A DNA stretch of 64,000 bases from DASXRU01 sp039933315 (GTDB taxonomy: Bacteria > Acidobacteriota > Blastocatellia > Pyrinomonadales > Pyrinomonadaceae), in the NCBI GenBank assembly GCA_039933315.1, contig JBDTOI010000004.1:1-64000 (forward strand), written 5' to 3'. The translations under genes were made by a program, and so were the position numbers. Every line of letters begins with the position of its first letter. The stretch's first letter is position 1. A model generated the notes under the pieces. That model was not told the DNA's origin. It saw only the letters and a program-made list of their open reading frames with translations, and made no database searches. Shown piece after piece: positions 27,430 to 35,787 of the stretch.

Positions 27430-28323
27430 TTAGCCCTCAGTAGCATCCACGCGACCGGCGTTATTACTTTGCCAGAGTCGCCGCAGACAGCCCCAAAACG
27501 GTTTTCTGATCAGACCTTCCGGATAACTCAATAGCGCCCGCATCAGCAGCCCACCGGCTTCGCTCTTCTTACCATCGCTGCTGGCCTGATACGACTGCCG
27601 CAGCAGACGTGTGGCATGGCACCATCGTCGATCGGAGCCTGCCAGCCGGGGCTCATAGTGTTCAGCTATGCGGTCAAACTCTTCGAGCTGGCGGTGCCCT
27701 TCGGCCACGGTCTTGCTCACGGAATGGAGACGGTAACCGGCAAAAGGCAGTGGTATGTATTCGCAGACATGTCCGGCCAGCAATAACCGAATGTACATGT
27801 CGTGATCGAAATCGTAATTCCAATTCTCATCGAAGCCGGCCCTCACAATCTCCGTTTTCCAGAAGTGCCCGGGCTGCGCGGCCAGATATTCCCAGGATAA
27901 ACAGTGGGCTGCCGATCTCGGCACTCGCGCGCGTGCCAGTTCAGTTTCGAAACCGTCGCCAAACAGCACCGTGTCGCCGCACACCCATTCACACTCCGGA
28001 TGGCTTTCGAAGTACCTCGCTACCGCCTGGAAAGTCCCAGGCAGATATACGTCATCGCTGTTAATGAAAGCTGTGATATCACCGGTGACTCTTTCGAGGC
28101 CTTTATTGATGGCGTGGACCTGCCCGCGATCCTTTTCACTGACCCAGTAGGCCAGGCGTTCTTCATGGCTCTTAATTATGTCGACGCTATCGTCCGTACT
28201 GCCGCCGTCAATGATGAGGTACTCCAGTGGCTCATAGTTCTGCTCAAAGACAGATCGGATCGTCTGCTCGAGATACTTTCCCTGATTGAATGAGGGCGTG
28301 ATGATGCTGAATTTCAAGGACAT
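27430..28323 (-). CDS. Family 2 glycosyltransferase
   Basis: 297 residues, soluble. It has ITPSFNQGKYLEQTI at 8-22, DGGSTDDS near 39, INKGLERVTGDITAFINSDDVY (the DxD-like site) near 72-93 and PGHFWK near 150. The motif order is that of PslC/SunS-like GT2 enzymes in polysaccharide loci. It lies 19 bases downstream of the aminotransferase gene, so it may attach the amino sugar made by the enzymes encoded just upstream. That link is inference. Confidence 0.85.
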   Translation of the reverse strand: MSLKFSIITPSFNQGKYLEQTIRSVFEQNYEPLEYLIIDGGSTDDSVDIIKSHEERLAYWVSEKDRGQVHAINKGLERVTGDITAFINSDDVYLPGTFQAVARYFESHPECEWVCGDTVLFGDGFETELARARVPRSAAHCLSWEYLAAQPGHFWKTEIVRAGFDENWNYDFDHDMYIRLLLAGHVCEYIPLPFAGYRLHSVSKTVAEGHRQLEEFDRIAEHYEPRLAGSDRRWCHATRLLRQSYQASSDGKKSEAGGLLMRALLSYPEGLIRKPFWGCLRRLWQSNNAGRVDATEG

Positions 28324-28342
28324 CGATTCTCTTCACCAAATG

Positions 28343-29458
28343 TTACCGGTAGAACCGGCGTATCGTCTCCACCACGTAAGTTTGCTGGGCCAAAGTCAGC
28401 TCCGGGTAAACCGGTAGGGCCAGGGTCTCGCGCGCGGCGCGCTCTGCCTCGGGAAAGTCCCCCTCGCGGTAACCAAGGTAGCGGAAGCATTCCTGCAAGT
28501 GCAGCGGCACTGGATAATAAATCTCGGAGCCCACGCCATTATGCTTGAGGTGCTCCCGGAGCGCATCGCGTTGGTCACCTACGCGTATGACGTACTGATT
28601 GAAAATGTGCCGCCCGCCAGGCCTGACTATGGGCAGCCCAATCTCTTCCGCCAACCCGGCGTCGGTAAACAGCTCAAAGTACTGCGCGGCGTTTCGCCGG
28701 CGCGCCTCGGACCATTTATCCAGACACGGCAGCTTCACTCGCAGCACCGCAGCCTGTATCGCGTCCAAACGACTGTTCAGGCCAATTGAGCTGTGGTAGT
28801 ACTTTCGCTCCTCACCATGTACCCGAAGTTTACGCAAACGCTCGGCGTGCTGGTCGTCATTTGTGACCATCATCCCCGCGTCGCCGGCGGCGCCCAGGTT
28901 CTTCGAAGGATAGAAACTGAAACAGCCGATAGTTCCGATTGAGCCGGCCCTGAGCCCTTGATCTTCGGACCCTATCGCCTGCGCCGCATCCTCAACCAGG
29001 GGAATTCCCCGTTGTTTGCTGATTGAGCCCAGGATGCCCATGTCGGCGCACTGGCCAAAAAGGTGCACCGGCATCAGCACCCTGGTGCGTTCAGTGATGG
29101 CGTCGGCTACCAGTGCTTCGTTGATGTTATACGTGCCGGGATCAATATCGACAAAGACCGGTTGCGCTCCCAACCTGGTAATAGCACTGGCCGTAGCGAA
29201 AAAGCTGTGCGGCGTGGTGATGACCTCGTCGCCCCGGCCCACTCCGATCGACTGCAGGGCCAGCAGCAAAGCATCAGACCCGGAAGCGCATCCGATTGCG
29301 TGACGTGTCTGGGAATAAGCCGCAATCTCTGCTTCGAGAGCCGCTACCTCCGCCCCGAGAATAAACTGCTGCGCATCCATGACACGCTCCATGGCGCTCA
29401 GCAGCGGGGCGCGCAACGAGACGTACTGGGCCTGAAGATCAAGTAGCGGTACTTTCAT
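28343..29458 (-). CDS. DegT/DnrJ/EryC1/StrS sugar aminotransferase (WbpE/WlbC-like)
   Basis: PLP-dependent transfer of an amino group from glutamate to a keto-sugar nucleotide. 371 residues with [12 protein letters not shown], the aspartate region [14 protein letters not shown], and the PLP-binding lysine in [16 protein letters not shown]. The operon order (acetyltransferase, oxidoreductase, aminotransferase) matches the genes that build UDP-2,3-diacetamido-2,3-dideoxy-uronic acid, where this step makes the 3-amino group. UDP-GlcNAc dehydrogenase (WbpA) is not in the window and would have to be elsewhere. Confidence 0.85.
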   Translation of the reverse strand: MKVPLLDLQAQYVSLRAPLLSAMERVMDAQQFILGAEVAALEAEIAAYSQTRHAIGCASGSDALLLALQSIGVGRGDEVITTPHSFFATASAITRLGAQPVFVDIDPGTYNINEALVADAITERTRVLMPVHLFGQCADMGILGSISKQRGIPLVEDAAQAIGSEDQGLRAGSIGTIGCFSFYPSKNLGAAGDAGMMVTNDDQHAERLRKLRVHGEERKYYHSSIGLNSRLDAIQAAVLRVKLPCLDKWSEARRRNAAQYFELFTDAGLAEEIGLPIVRPGGRHIFNQYVIRVGDQRDALREHLKHNGVGSEIYYPVPLHLQECFRYLGYREGDFPEAERAARETLALPVYPELTLAQQTYVVETIRRFYR

Positions 29459-29472
29459 GTCGAGCGGATCGG

Positions 29473-30495
29473 TCAGAAGAAAATCGGGCGGCCCCCTGCT
29501 TTGATCGACTCCTGGGCGGCCTCCAACAACCGAACCACCCGCAAACCCGCCGCGCCATCCGTCAGTGGCTGGCGTCCCTGCTGAATCGAATCGAGGAATT
29601 CATCGCAAACGTAGCGAAGGGCTTCGGTTGAATCCAGCTGAGGGGCCCAAACGTCGCCGGTGCGGTAGCTAACCAGGGTTTTGTAAGCCGCTTCTTTGTC
29701 CGAATCTGCGCGGTTCGAGGTGACTCCTTTGTCATATACCCGCACTTTCTCAGTGGGCTCAATATCGTCGTAAAGAATCATCTTGCGAGAACCGGCAATC
29801 AGCGTGCGCCGGATTTTGACCGGCGAAAGCCAGTTGAAATGAAAGTGCGCGATAAACTCGTCGGAGAACCTGAGCAGCACGTAGGCAATATTCTCGATTC
29901 CCTTCTCGACGTGACAGCTGCCAATAGCAGTGAGTGCTTCCGGCTTACGATCGATGATGAAGTCCATGATCGAGAGATCGTGCGGCGCCAGATCCCAAAC
30001 CACGTTGATGTCGCGTTGAAAGAGCCCCAGGTTGATGCGATTGGAATCGAAGTAAAGCAGATCCCCCAGCTCGCCGCTGTTCACAATTTCCTTGATCTTG
30101 CGCACGGCGCCCGTATAGACGAACGTGTGATCGACCATCAGAGTTAGTCCGCCGCGTTGGGATAACTCGATTAACTCCTCGGCTTCACAAACAGCTGCGG
30201 TCAAGGGTTTCTCAACCAGTACATGCTTGCCGGCCAGCAGCGCTTCGCGGGCGATGGAATAGTGAGTGCCCACCGGCGTTGCCACTACCACCGCATCAAG
30301 CGCGGGGTCAGCCAGCAAGTCGTGATAATCGTTGGTGGTGCGGGCGCCAGGATATCGCCGGCCGATCGCTGCCAGTCGCGCCGTGTCCGCATCGCAGATC
30401 CAACGCACCTCAGCCACTTCGCTTTCGACGAAGTTTCGCAGCAGGTTGGGGCCCCAGTAGCCGCAGCCGATAATCCCTATTGTGGTGTTAGTCAT
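29473..30495 (-). CDS. Gfo/Idh/MocA-family oxidoreductase (WbpB/WlbA-like)
   Basis: NAD-dependent oxidation of a sugar-nucleotide hydroxyl, probably at C3 of a UDP-GlcNAc uronate. The N-terminal Rossmann site is [17 protein letters not shown] and the family motif is [10 protein letters not shown] prefer the ATG at 30495 ([12 protein letters not shown], 340 residues). A longer frame starts at 30570 but would overlap the acetyltransferase gene by 47 bases and adds a basic stretch before the Rossmann fold. It forms a compact operon with the aminotransferase (14-base gap) and acetyltransferase genes. Confidence 0.83.
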   Translation of the reverse strand: MTNTTIGIIGCGYWGPNLLRNFVESEVAEVRWICDADTARLAAIGRRYPGARTTNDYHDLLADPALDAVVVATPVGTHYSIAREALLAGKHVLVEKPLTAAVCEAEELIELSQRGGLTLMVDHTFVYTGAVRKIKEIVNSGELGDLLYFDSNRINLGLFQRDINVVWDLAPHDLSIMDFIIDRKPEALTAIGSCHVEKGIENIAYVLLRFSDEFIAHFHFNWLSPVKIRRTLIAGSRKMILYDDIEPTEKVRVYDKGVTSNRADSDKEAAYKTLVSYRTGDVWAPQLDSTEALRYVCDEFLDSIQQGRQPLTDGAAGLRVVRLLEAAQESIKAGGRPIFF

Positions 30496-30523
30496 GGGAC
30501 CGAGAAAACGGCGTCGATCCGCT

Positions 30524-31000
30524 TCAGCCGCCGGATATTGTGCGCGCAGGGTTTCCGGCGACAGTGGCATGCGCGGGGACGTCAGTGGTGACTACTGCAC
30601 CAGCCCCGACTGTGGCCCGCTCGCCGACACTCAGGTTACAAAGAATAACGGCGCCAGAGCCGATGCTGGCGCCCCTTCTTATGATCGTGGGCTGAACGGT
30701 CCAGTCTGCCTCGTTCTGCAGGGAACCGTCGTCGTTGGTAGCGCGGGGATGTTTGTCGTTAATGAAGGTGACGCCGTGACCAATGAAGACTTCGTCCTCG
30801 ATGGTCACACCTTCGCAGATAAAAGTATGGCTTGAGATCTTGCAGTTCCGCCCGATGCGCGAGCCTTTCTGGATTTCCACGAAGGACCCGATTTTGCTCC
30901 CGTCGCCAATCTCGCAACCGTAGAGGTTGACGAAGTTATGGATGGTGACGTCCCGTCCAAGTATGACGTCGGGAGCAATCAGGCAATACTGTCCCGCCAT
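30524..31000 (-). CDS. Hexapeptide N-acetyltransferase (WbpD/WlbB-like)
   Basis: 158 residues, nearly all left-handed beta-helix coils: IAPDVILGRDVTI, IGDGSKIGSFVEI, IGRNCKISSHTFICEG, IEDEVFIGHGVTFINDKHPR, IGSGAVILCNLSVG and the closing AGNPAR. The conserved FINDKHPR segment is characteristic of WbpD/WlbB enzymes, which acetylate the 3-amino group of UDP-GlcNAc3N uronate. It shares one base with the upstream kinase gene (TGATG). Together with the next two genes it is the strongest evidence for a diacetamido-uronic acid in the product. Confidence 0.85.
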   Translation of the reverse strand: MAGQYCLIAPDVILGRDVTIHNFVNLYGCEIGDGSKIGSFVEIQKGSRIGRNCKISSHTFICEGVTIEDEVFIGHGVTFINDKHPRATNDDGSLQNEADWTVQPTIIRRGASIGSGAVILCNLSVGERATVGAGAVVTTDVPAHATVAGNPARTISGG

Positions 31001-33360
31001 CAGCTCGAACCGCGCGCTCCCGCGCCCTCGGCCCCGCTCTCGGGGGTGAGGTCATCGCTCTCGCCATAGTAGTAGCGGGAATAGTAGCCGTAGTAGTAGT
31101 CCTCGGCCTCCAGCTTAACCTTGTTCAGCACGACGCCGAAAATGTGCGCGCCCACATCCACCAGTTGTTGCTTGGCGCGACGAACCACCGCCCGCGAGCT
31201 GTGTCCGCCATGGACCACCAGGATTACGCCATCGACGAGGGTCGAGAGAATGGCTGCATCCGTGAAAGAGATCGCCGGTGGTGAATCGACAATAATGTGC
31301 GCGAAACGCTCGCTCAGCGCCGCCAGGACCTTGCGCATTTCATCCGAGCCGAGTAACTCCGCCGGATTCGGCGGCACCGGGCCCGAAGTCAGAATCTTAA
31401 GGTTGGGTAGCTTGTCGTAACTCTGTAGAAGCCCATCGATATCCGACTCCCCGGACAGGCAGTTGGTCAGGCCATGGTTATTATGCAGGTTGAAATGAGT
31501 GTGCAACCGGGGACGCCTGAGATCGCAGTCCATGATCAATACGTCGGCGCCAGTCTGCGCCAGCATGACGGCCGTATTCACCGCGGTCGTGGTTTTCCCT
31601 TCAGAAGGCTGGCTGGAAGTCACCAGGATAGTTCGCGGCGCCTGGCCTGCCGTAGATAGCAAAAGCGACGTACGGAGGTGACGGTAAGACTCGGCGATAG
31701 GCGAACGCACGTCTTCGATCAATGCCAGGGCGGTGCTTTCTGAAGGCGGACCTCCTTTCAGACGCGGGCGTTCAGTACTGCTGTCAGGAATCAGCGCCAG
31801 GGCCGGCAGATGAATATATCGATCAACGTCGTCAACGGTCTTGACGGAGTCATCGAGGAAATCGAGCAGGAATGCGAGTCCGATGCCCGCGGCGAACGAC
31901 AGCATGAACGCGATCATAATGTTTCGCAGGCGCGCCGGACCTATGGGAGCGTGCGGGTAACGACTGGGCGTCTCGATGCTGACTTCGTTCGGATTATCCT
32001 GGCGGTTTACATCCAGCTCGCGTCTGCGCTGCAGCAGTGTATTCAGATACTGCTTGTTAGTCTCAATCTCCTGGCTGATCGCGATCATGTCGATCTTGTC
32101 GCGGGTTTGCTGCGTTGTAGTACTCCGCTGCTGATTGTACGCCTCGCGGAGCATCCTCTCTCGCTCCCGGGCAGCCTCAGACCGCGACTTCATCGCGGCG
32201 ATCAGATCCAGTGGTGCTTTGGCCACTTCTTCTTCCAGCGGTCTGAGCTGGGCTTCAATCTTCTTTACTCCCTGCCACTCCGGCGTAAAGGTTACGAGCA
32301 GGTTCTCCCGCTGTTCTCTCAAGGATGAAATCTTCTCGCGTAGTTTGAGAATCCGGCCATCGTCAACTACGCCGGGAATCGAATAGGGATTCTTTTCCCG
32401 CTGGGCGGCTTCATAAATCGATTGCAGATCCTTGCGCGCATTCTCCGCTTCCAGCAATTGGTTGCTGAGCGTCGCCAGGCGCTTGAGTTCAATATTGCTG
32501 TCAGGATTTTCGTCCAGCGGCAGGCCTTTGGCCTTGGCGTAATTAAATTTGATTTCCTGATCGCGTGTAATTTTGGTCTGCAAGTGCGCTATTTCATTGG
32601 CCAGCAATTCTTCCGCTTTGGTCGAGCCTTGTGTTTCCCGCTCGCGATTATTATTCACGAACACCTCGGCCAACGTGTTTGTGACCTTCTGTGTGATCTC
32701 TGGATCACTGTGTTTGTAGCGAATCACGATCAAGCTGGTCGTGTTCAGCGGCTCTATCGTCTGGCCCTCAATGATCGCGTCTTCGTAGGGCTCCAGTTCC
32801 GCCTGCTGTTCCGCTGTCAGCGGTTGATCCCGCGACACAATGGTGTCCACCGATGCCGACGCGATTGCCTTACTGGGCGCGGGTCGCTTTTCCCAGTTAA
32901 AGATTCTCCGCAGCGAAGAAAAAATACCGGTGTCGGTCTTACCTTTTAAGAAGGCCGGGTTGTGCGGCAGGTCTAGCGTCAGGGCCACTTGACGGGCCAG
33001 CGTCTGGCTCTGCAAAAGCGTTATCTGCGTGCCCCAGAACTTAGGATCGGGTTCAGCGTTAATGACCACCTGACCGGTGTGAAGTACGCTTTGCGGTTTC
33101 GGGTCAATACGAATTATCGTCTTCGCCTCGTAAATCGGGGGCGAACGGAATTCCTGTATGGTCACCAGCGAAGTTAGGATCAGAACTACGCCCAGTATCA
33201 GCCACTTGCGTTTTAGGACAACAAAAAGGTATTGGCGCAGATTTCCGGGCTCAAGCGCAGTAGCTCCATATGACTTCGACGGGGCGATGTCACTAAGCGG
33301 TCGATCAAGGCCGCGCTCCATGCCGGCGACTGGAAGCAAACGATTATTTTGAGACATCAT
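31000..33360 (-). CDS. wzc: Polysaccharide co-polymerase with tyrosine kinase domain (Wzc/BY-kinase)
   Basis: Controls chain length and couples phosphorylation to polysaccharide assembly at the inner membrane. 786 residues: a helix at about 50-70, a long coiled-coil periplasmic Wzz-like region (Q/E/R-rich, about 200-440), a second helix near 490, and a cytoplasmic kinase from about 560. The kinase has Walker A SQPSEGKTTT at 583-592, Walker A' (MDCDLRRPR, 620-628) and IVDSPP. The C-terminus has a tyrosine cluster (seven to eight Tyr between 755 and 766), the usual autophosphorylation tail. No separate Wza or phosphatase gene is visible in the window. Confidence 0.9.
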   Translation of the reverse strand: MMSQNNRLLPVAGMERGLDRPLSDIAPSKSYGATALEPGNLRQYLFVVLKRKWLILGVVLILTSLVTIQEFRSPPIYEAKTIIRIDPKPQSVLHTGQVVINAEPDPKFWGTQITLLQSQTLARQVALTLDLPHNPAFLKGKTDTGIFSSLRRIFNWEKRPAPSKAIASASVDTIVSRDQPLTAEQQAELEPYEDAIIEGQTIEPLNTTSLIVIRYKHSDPEITQKVTNTLAEVFVNNNRERETQGSTKAEELLANEIAHLQTKITRDQEIKFNYAKAKGLPLDENPDSNIELKRLATLSNQLLEAENARKDLQSIYEAAQREKNPYSIPGVVDDGRILKLREKISSLREQRENLLVTFTPEWQGVKKIEAQLRPLEEEVAKAPLDLIAAMKSRSEAARERERMLREAYNQQRSTTTQQTRDKIDMIAISQEIETNKQYLNTLLQRRRELDVNRQDNPNEVSIETPSRYPHAPIGPARLRNIMIAFMLSFAAGIGLAFLLDFLDDSVKTVDDVDRYIHLPALALIPDSSTERPRLKGGPPSESTALALIEDVRSPIAESYRHLRTSLLLSTAGQAPRTILVTSSQPSEGKTTTAVNTAVMLAQTGADVLIMDCDLRRPRLHTHFNLHNNHGLTNCLSGESDIDGLLQSYDKLPNLKILTSGPVPPNPAELLGSDEMRKVLAALSERFAHIIVDSPPAISFTDAAILSTLVDGVILVVHGGHSSRAVVRRAKQQLVDVGAHIFGVVLNKVKLEAEDYYYGYYSRYYYGESDDLTPESGAEGAGARGSS

Positions 33361-33528
33361 ATCTTACTGACCTGCGGTTAATGAGTGGGTGTCACTAACA
33401 AACCCTCTCCCTTTCCTTAACAATTAACCAAGAACAATTAATCAGACTTTTGCGCCGCCAAGCATATCATCAGTGGCGTAAAACGCGCCAATGGATATGC
33501 AGCTAATTTAGGGCAGCGTGTCGGGAAC

Positions 33529-34389
33529 TTAAGCCCCGGCGGCGGCCGTTTCTCTGGCAAACTCACGAAGGGCGTCCGCCAGGGGCGGAAGGGGCTCCAG
33601 ACCAATGGCCTCAGAAAGGAGGCAACGTAGCCTGGCGTTTCGTGGCCTGGGTGCAGGGCGCTTCAGATCATTCGCGGAAATGGGTGTCACCAAACCCGGG
33701 TCACAGCTGGCAGCGGCCAGCGCTGCAATTGCGAACTGATAATAACTGGCTCCTTCACCCTGGTTTGTCACGTGATAGATGCCTGGCAGATCCAGTTCGG
33801 CCAACTGGCGCAGCCGGCGCGCGAGGTCCGCGGCATAAGTGGGAGTGCCAAAAGCGTCAGTAATCGCCGTTAACCGTCCATTACGCCGCCCGCAATCAAT
33901 CACGGTGCTCAGAAAATTGCGGCCGCCCCGGCCAAAGATAAAGCCGCTGCGCACGACCGTGGTACGGGCACAGGCCCGTTGCGCCCTGCGTTCACCCTCG
34001 AGCTTAGCCTCACCATAGACGCTGATAGGACTCGGATCGTTGCGTTGATCGTAGAACCCCTTCGCTTTCCCGTCGAAGACATAGTCTGTGGAGATCGTAA
34101 CCAGAGAGGCGCCGGCGCGGCGACAGTTCATCGCCAGTATTTCCGGCCCGCGGGCATTTACCTCGAAAGCGCGTTGCGAATCGCCTTCGCACGCATCTAC
34201 GTCAGTCCAGGCGGCGCAGTTGATAACTGCCTGTGGGCGATCGCGTTCCAAAAGGTGACGCACTTGATCATCAGCTGTGATGTCCAGCCCCCGGCGATCA
34301 TACTGAAATACGTCGTCCCCCAGGGCTACACAGTAGGCGGCCACGTGTCTGCCAACCATTCCGCCGGCTCCGGCGACCAATACCTTCAA
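33529..34389 (-). CDS. rfbD: dTDP-4-dehydrorhamnose reductase
   Basis: Last step of dTDP-L-rhamnose synthesis, NAD(P)H reduction of the 4-keto group. 286 residues with AGAGGMVGRHV near the N-terminus, TDYVFDGKAKGFY near 97, and the catalytic YGEAKLEGE. It begins four bases inside the end of rfbB (ATGA overlap), so the two are translationally coupled. A 168-base gap follows before wzc. Confidence 0.9.
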   Translation of the reverse strand: MKVLVAGAGGMVGRHVAAYCVALGDDVFQYDRRGLDITADDQVRHLLERDRPQAVINCAAWTDVDACEGDSQRAFEVNARGPEILAMNCRRAGASLVTISTDYVFDGKAKGFYDQRNDPSPISVYGEAKLEGERRAQRACARTTVVRSGFIFGRGGRNFLSTVIDCGRRNGRLTAITDAFGTPTYAADLARRLRQLAELDLPGIYHVTNQGEGASYYQFAIAALAAASCDPGLVTPISANDLKRPAPRPRNARLRCLLSEAIGLEPLPPLADALREFARETAAAGA

Positions 34390-35411
34390 ACTTTGCCGGC
34401 CTCCATCCCGTATTGCCTCTGGTAGTAATCACGATAAGCGCCGCTGCGGGCCCTTCTAATCCACTCGCCGTTTTCCTGATACCAGCGGATAGTCTTGTGC
34501 AGTCCGCTTTCCCAGGTTTCAAGCGGGCGCCACCCAAGCTCCGTCTCAGCTTTGGTCGGGTCAATTGCGTAACGGCGGTCGTGTCCGGGTCGATCCTTGA
34601 CGAAGCGAATCAGGGAACGTGGCTTATCCAGAGCGTCCAATACCGACCATGCCACCTCCAGGTTGCGCTGCTCGTTTCGCGCGCCGAAGTTATAGACCGC
34701 CCCCGAGGTTCCCTTCTCCAGGGCCAGCAGGATGGCCCGGCAATGATCATCAACATGGATCCAGTCACGGACATTCTGACCGTCTCCATAGATCGGAATC
34801 GGCTCGTCATTGAAAGTATTAGACAATATCAACGGTAGAAATTTCTCCGGAAACTGGCGTGGACCATAGTTGTTTCCACATCGAGTAATCACTGTATCCA
34901 GTCCAAAAGTATGGTGCGCCGCTCTCACCAGATGTTCTGCGGCAGCTTTGGAAGCCGCGTACGGACTGTTTGGGGCGAAAGGGGAGTCCTCGGTGAAGAA
35001 GGCACCTTCATCGTCGGGCAAGCTTCCCATTACCTCATCAGTTGAGATTTGCAGGAAGCGACGCACACCCCGCTCACGAGCTGCATCGAGCAGGACCTGG
35101 GTGCCAATGATATTAGTGCGCAGGAATTCTCCCGCGGAAAGGATGCTGCGGTCGACGTGTGATTCAGCCGCGAAGTTTATGATGGTGTCCGTGTCAGGTT
35201 CGAGGGCGGCAAGAACTTTTTCCCGATCGACGATATCTCCGCGAACAAACTTGTACCGGACCGGATCCATGCCTTGCACATTGTCCGGATTACCCGCGTA
35301 GGTTAACGCATCGAAATTCGTAATTTCGCAGGCCGGATAAGTACTGAGCGCCAATCGGACAAAGGCTGAGCCTATGAACCCTGCGGCGCCGGTCACGAAG
35401 AGCTTTTTCAT
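34386..35411 (-). CDS. rfbB: dTDP-glucose 4,6-dehydratase
   Basis: Converts dTDP-glucose to dTDP-4-keto-6-deoxyglucose, the branch point for rhamnose and amino sugars. 341 residues: VTGAAGFIGSAF at 5-16, FAAESHVDRSI, the catalytic STDEVMGSL, YAASKAAAEHLV, and RCGNNYGPRQFPEKFLP. It is the first gene of the long leftward operon and lies behind a near-consensus minus-strand promoter (35534-35563). Its product also feeds the dTDP-3-amino-sugar branch suggested by the aminotransferase at 61.3 kb. Confidence 0.92.
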   Translation of the reverse strand: MKKLFVTGAAGFIGSAFVRLALSTYPACEITNFDALTYAGNPDNVQGMDPVRYKFVRGDIVDREKVLAALEPDTDTIINFAAESHVDRSILSAGEFLRTNIIGTQVLLDAARERGVRRFLQISTDEVMGSLPDDEGAFFTEDSPFAPNSPYAASKAAAEHLVRAAHHTFGLDTVITRCGNNYGPRQFPEKFLPLILSNTFNDEPIPIYGDGQNVRDWIHVDDHCRAILLALEKGTSGAVYNFGARNEQRNLEVAWSVLDALDKPRSLIRFVKDRPGHDRRYAIDPTKAETELGWRPLETWESGLHKTIRWYQENGEWIRRARSGAYRDYYQRQYGMEAGKV

Positions 35412-35533
35412 CGATTTGCGACTGTAAACTGGCGAGGTCCGCCCGGCCTTGTCTTTTGGATCAAATGAACCCAGACCATCACTTTAACCACTTCTGGCTG
35501 AAGAAAGAGGGGGTACTGGCGCTTGAGCGGGTG

Positions 35534-35563
35534 AGTATATGAAGGCATTTCCAAGAGTGTCAA
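35534..35563 (-). promoter_or_regulatory. Sigma-70-type promoter for the rfbB operon
   Basis: Reading leftward, TTGACA (complement of 35558-35563) is followed after 18 bases by TATACT (complement of 35534-35539). It lies about 125 bases before the rfbB start. Both hexamers are close to consensus. Confidence 0.65.
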
Positions 35564-35585
35564 GAAGCCGTTGGAATCAAGTTAT

Positions 35586-35636
35586 TTTTCTGTCAAAAGG
35601 ATGCCAAAAATGTTGCATTTAATCCTTGACAGAAAA
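35586..35636. repeat. Inverted repeat overlapping a -35 box
   Basis: Arms at 35586-35602 and 35622-35636 match over 15 bases apart from a two-base insertion in the left arm. The right arm contains the TTGACA of the rightward promoter, so a protein bound here would block that promoter. It is a candidate operator. Confidence 0.55.
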
Positions 35637-35654
35637 TTCGAACCGCATTAGGAT
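35626..35654 (+). promoter_or_regulatory. Sigma-70-type promoter of the surface-protein gene
   Basis: TTGACA at 35626-35631 and TAGGAT at 35649-35654 are separated by 17 bases. The leader from here to the start at 35788 is about 125 bases. Confidence 0.7.
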
Positions 35655-35787
35655 GCCGCCTCCACTTAAGCGGGTTTGTCTTGCTCAACGTTGCGCAGCC
35701 TCCGCTCTAACCACAGCCTGGAAGTATTTCAAAGCCGAGAAGTATTTATTCACAACCACCCACATAGGCACTTAAAAGGAGAGAGTT

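Larger units (their letters stand above)
35412..35787. promoter_or_regulatory. Divergent promoter region between rfbB and the large surface-protein gene
   Basis: This 376-base gap separates two divergent transcription units and holds a near-consensus promoter in each direction. There is also an inverted repeat, ttttctgtcaaaaggat (35586-35602) with atccttgacagaaaa (35622-35636), that overlaps the -35 box of the rightward promoter. Such an arrangement would let one regulator coordinate polysaccharide genes and a surface protein; the regulator is not identified. Confidence 0.65.
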
